From assembly GCA_017591395.1 (NCBI GenBank), contig WEDG01004933.1, positions 1 through 64,000 of the forward strand: a DNA stretch of 64,000 bases, written 5' to 3'. Each line of letters begins with the position of its first letter. Position 1 is the stretch's first letter. Below the pieces are notes generated by a model. That model had not been told where the DNA came from. It ran no database searches and saw only the letters and a list, made by a program, of their open reading frames with translations. Below, one piece after another: positions 62,310-64,000 of this stretch. The stretch comes from Schistocephalus solidus (lineage: Eukaryota > Platyhelminthes > Cestoda > Diphyllobothriidea > Diphyllobothriidae). The position numbers were made by a program, and so were the translations under genes.

Positions 62310-63755
62310 ATGGGCCGCAATGAAATGAAAAACTTTTTCAAAGCCATCAAGACCATCTACGGCCCGTGTATCAAGGGGTCCGCACCGCTGCTCAGCTCTG
62401 ACGGCACAACACTGCTGACAGAGAAATTGCAAATTCTGAAGCGCTGGGCCATGCACTTTAGAAATGTCCTTATTTGCTCATCGGCCATCTCCGATGCTGC
62501 CATTGACCGGCTCCCTCAAGTGGACACGAACAGTGACCTGGATATGCTGCCTTCCCTACCAGAAACCATCTGGGCCGTGCAACAGATTTCCAGCGGTAAA
62601 GCACCGGGATCTGACGCAATCCCACCGGAAGTCTACAAGCACGGTGGGCCCCGGCTGATGGCAGATCTCACAGCACTCTTCCAGGAGATGTTGCGGCAAG
62701 GACAAGTTCCTCAGGATTTCAAAGACGCGACCATCGTCCATCTCTACAAACGAAAGGGGAACTGGCAACTCTGTGATAATCACAGAGGCATCTCGTCGCT
62801 TAACATCGCCGGAAAGATCTTCGCCCGTATCCTTCTTAATCGTCTGACCGGTCACCTAGAGCAGGGCCTGCTCCCGGAAAGCCAATGTGGCTTCCGCCGA
62901 CACCGCGGAACAACCGATATGATCTTCGCCGCCCGCCAGCTACAAGAGAAGTGTCAGGAGATGCGAACTCACCTATACACTACCTTCGTGGCTCTAACCA
63001 AAGCCTTTGACACGGTGAATCGTGACGGACTGTGGAAAGTCATGCAGAAATTCGGCTGTCCTGAGCGGTTCACGCACATGGTGCGTCAGCTGCATGACGG
63101 GATGATGGCGCGCGTCACTGACAACAGGACGGTATTCGAAGCATTCGCAGTGACCAACGGAAAGACGCAGGGCTGCGTACTGGCTCCTACCCTCTTCAGT
63201 CTCATGTTCTCGGCTATGCTGATGGACGCCTACCGTGATGAGCAGCCTGGTATCCGCATCGCCTACAGAACTGACGGGCACCTTCTCAACAGTCGGCGTA
63301 TGCAGGCTCCAACGCGCGTGTCTACGACTACAGTCCATGACTTGCTCTTCGCGGACGACTGCGCCCTTAACACCGTGACGGAGGAGGACATGCAAAGGAG
63401 CATGGACCTCTTCGCCGAAGGCTGCGCCGAATTTGGATTAACAATCAGTACAGCCAAAACGGTTGTCATGCACCAGCTGCCACCCAGCGCGGAATACAAT
63501 GCTCCCCGAATCAATGTCAACGGTGCTCAACTCAAAAATGTGGAAACCTTCGCTTATCTAGGAAGCACGATGTCGCGCAACACGAGAATCGATGACGAGG
63601 TTGCCCAACGGATCTCCAAAGCTTGTCAGGCTTTCGACCGGCTGCAGGCCTCCGTGTGGAATCGCCACGGTATTTACCTGAACACTAAACTAAAGATATA
63701 CAAGGCCGTCGTCTTGACGACACTCCTTTACGGAGCGGAAACCTGGACCGTCTAG
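62310..63755 (+). pseudogene. LINE E reverse transcriptase frame (481 codons)
   Basis: Order: [108 protein letters not shown] and [10 protein letters not shown] (catalytic Asp pair intact, about residue 345). Then [19 protein letters not shown] and [13 protein letters not shown]. The stop (TAG at 63753) replaces the Tyr codon found in copy C. Confidence 0.88.
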
Positions 63756-64000
63756 TCGAACCAAGCCAGGAAGCTTAATCACTTTCATCTCAGCTGCCTC
63801 TGCAGAATCCTGAAGCTGAGCTGGCAAGACGGGATACCGGACACGGAAGTCCTGGAGCGGACCGGAATCCTCAGCATCCATGCCATGCTGAGGCAAGTGC
63901 AACTGCGATGGAGCGGCCACCTGGTAAGAATGGACGACGAGCGACTACCCAAACGAGTTTTCGACGGAGATGTGGCTACGGGTTCTCGCCGGCAGGGAGG

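Larger units (their letters stand above)
60508..64000 (+). mobile_element. LINE copy E: 5'UTR, endonuclease, RT; runs off the right edge
   Basis: It starts GGGGTGTAGGGGTACTAG, the same 5' end as copies A, B and D. The 5'UTR runs to about 61100, the endonuclease to about 62250, and the RT to the edge. The zinc-finger and 3' parts are outside. This is the best-preserved endonuclease-RT copy in the window, but it has at least three breaks. Confidence 0.9.

Overview
This is eukaryotic nuclear DNA from a large, repeat-rich genome. Host genes have canonical GT-AG introns, some only 32-42 nt long. More than half of the window appears to be retroelements, MITE-like repeats and microsatellites. Very short introns, abundant Penelope-like (GIY-YIG) fragments and a non-LTR retrotransposon ending in C2H2 zinc fingers suggest a flatworm. 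I recall similar retroelement proteins from diphyllobothriidean tapeworms (Spirometra/Schistocephalus type). That assignment is inference from memory, not a search result.

Host genes. (1) Plus strand, 6592-21167: six spliced exons of a glypican-like gene (5' exons outside the window). They encode the end of the cysteine-rich core, then an unusually long proline-rich stalk with Ser-Gly attachment-type sites and a hydrophobic C-terminal tail. (2) Minus strand, 33717-28508: INTS6 (Integrator subunit 6), reconstructed from its VWA start to its C-terminal domain across 13 exons, with eleven introns of 32-42 nt. (3) Minus strand, 28283-27193: NTAN1 (N-terminal asparagine amidohydrolase), directly downstream of INTS6 and probably frameshifted at a six-base homopolymer. 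The short INTS6-NTAN1 spacer, with a poly(A) signal followed by a splice acceptor and no visible donor, looks like a trans-spliced operon.

Layout. 1-2620: 5' end of a LINE plus an array of LINE/SINE tails separated by CA repeats. 2620-6591: mostly unassigned, with one MITE. 6592-21167: glypican, its introns carrying SINEs, a Penelope fragment, two MITEs and a 340-bp TA/GA microsatellite. 21168-26300: non-genic, with an 0.8-kb foldback element and a decayed LINE. 26600-33717: NTAN1 and INTS6. 33718-36780: MITE, GA microsatellite, Penelope fragment. 36780-64000: a LINE-dominated block. Here a nearly complete LINE (B) sits inside an older relative (F) with a 14-bp target duplication, a 5'-truncated copy (C) also has a 14-bp duplication, and two near-complete copies (D, E) lie head to head.

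All LINE copies seen are disabled by stops, frameshifts or truncation. The LINE 3' tail is shared by a SINE family present in both orientations, which points to a LINE-SINE partnership.
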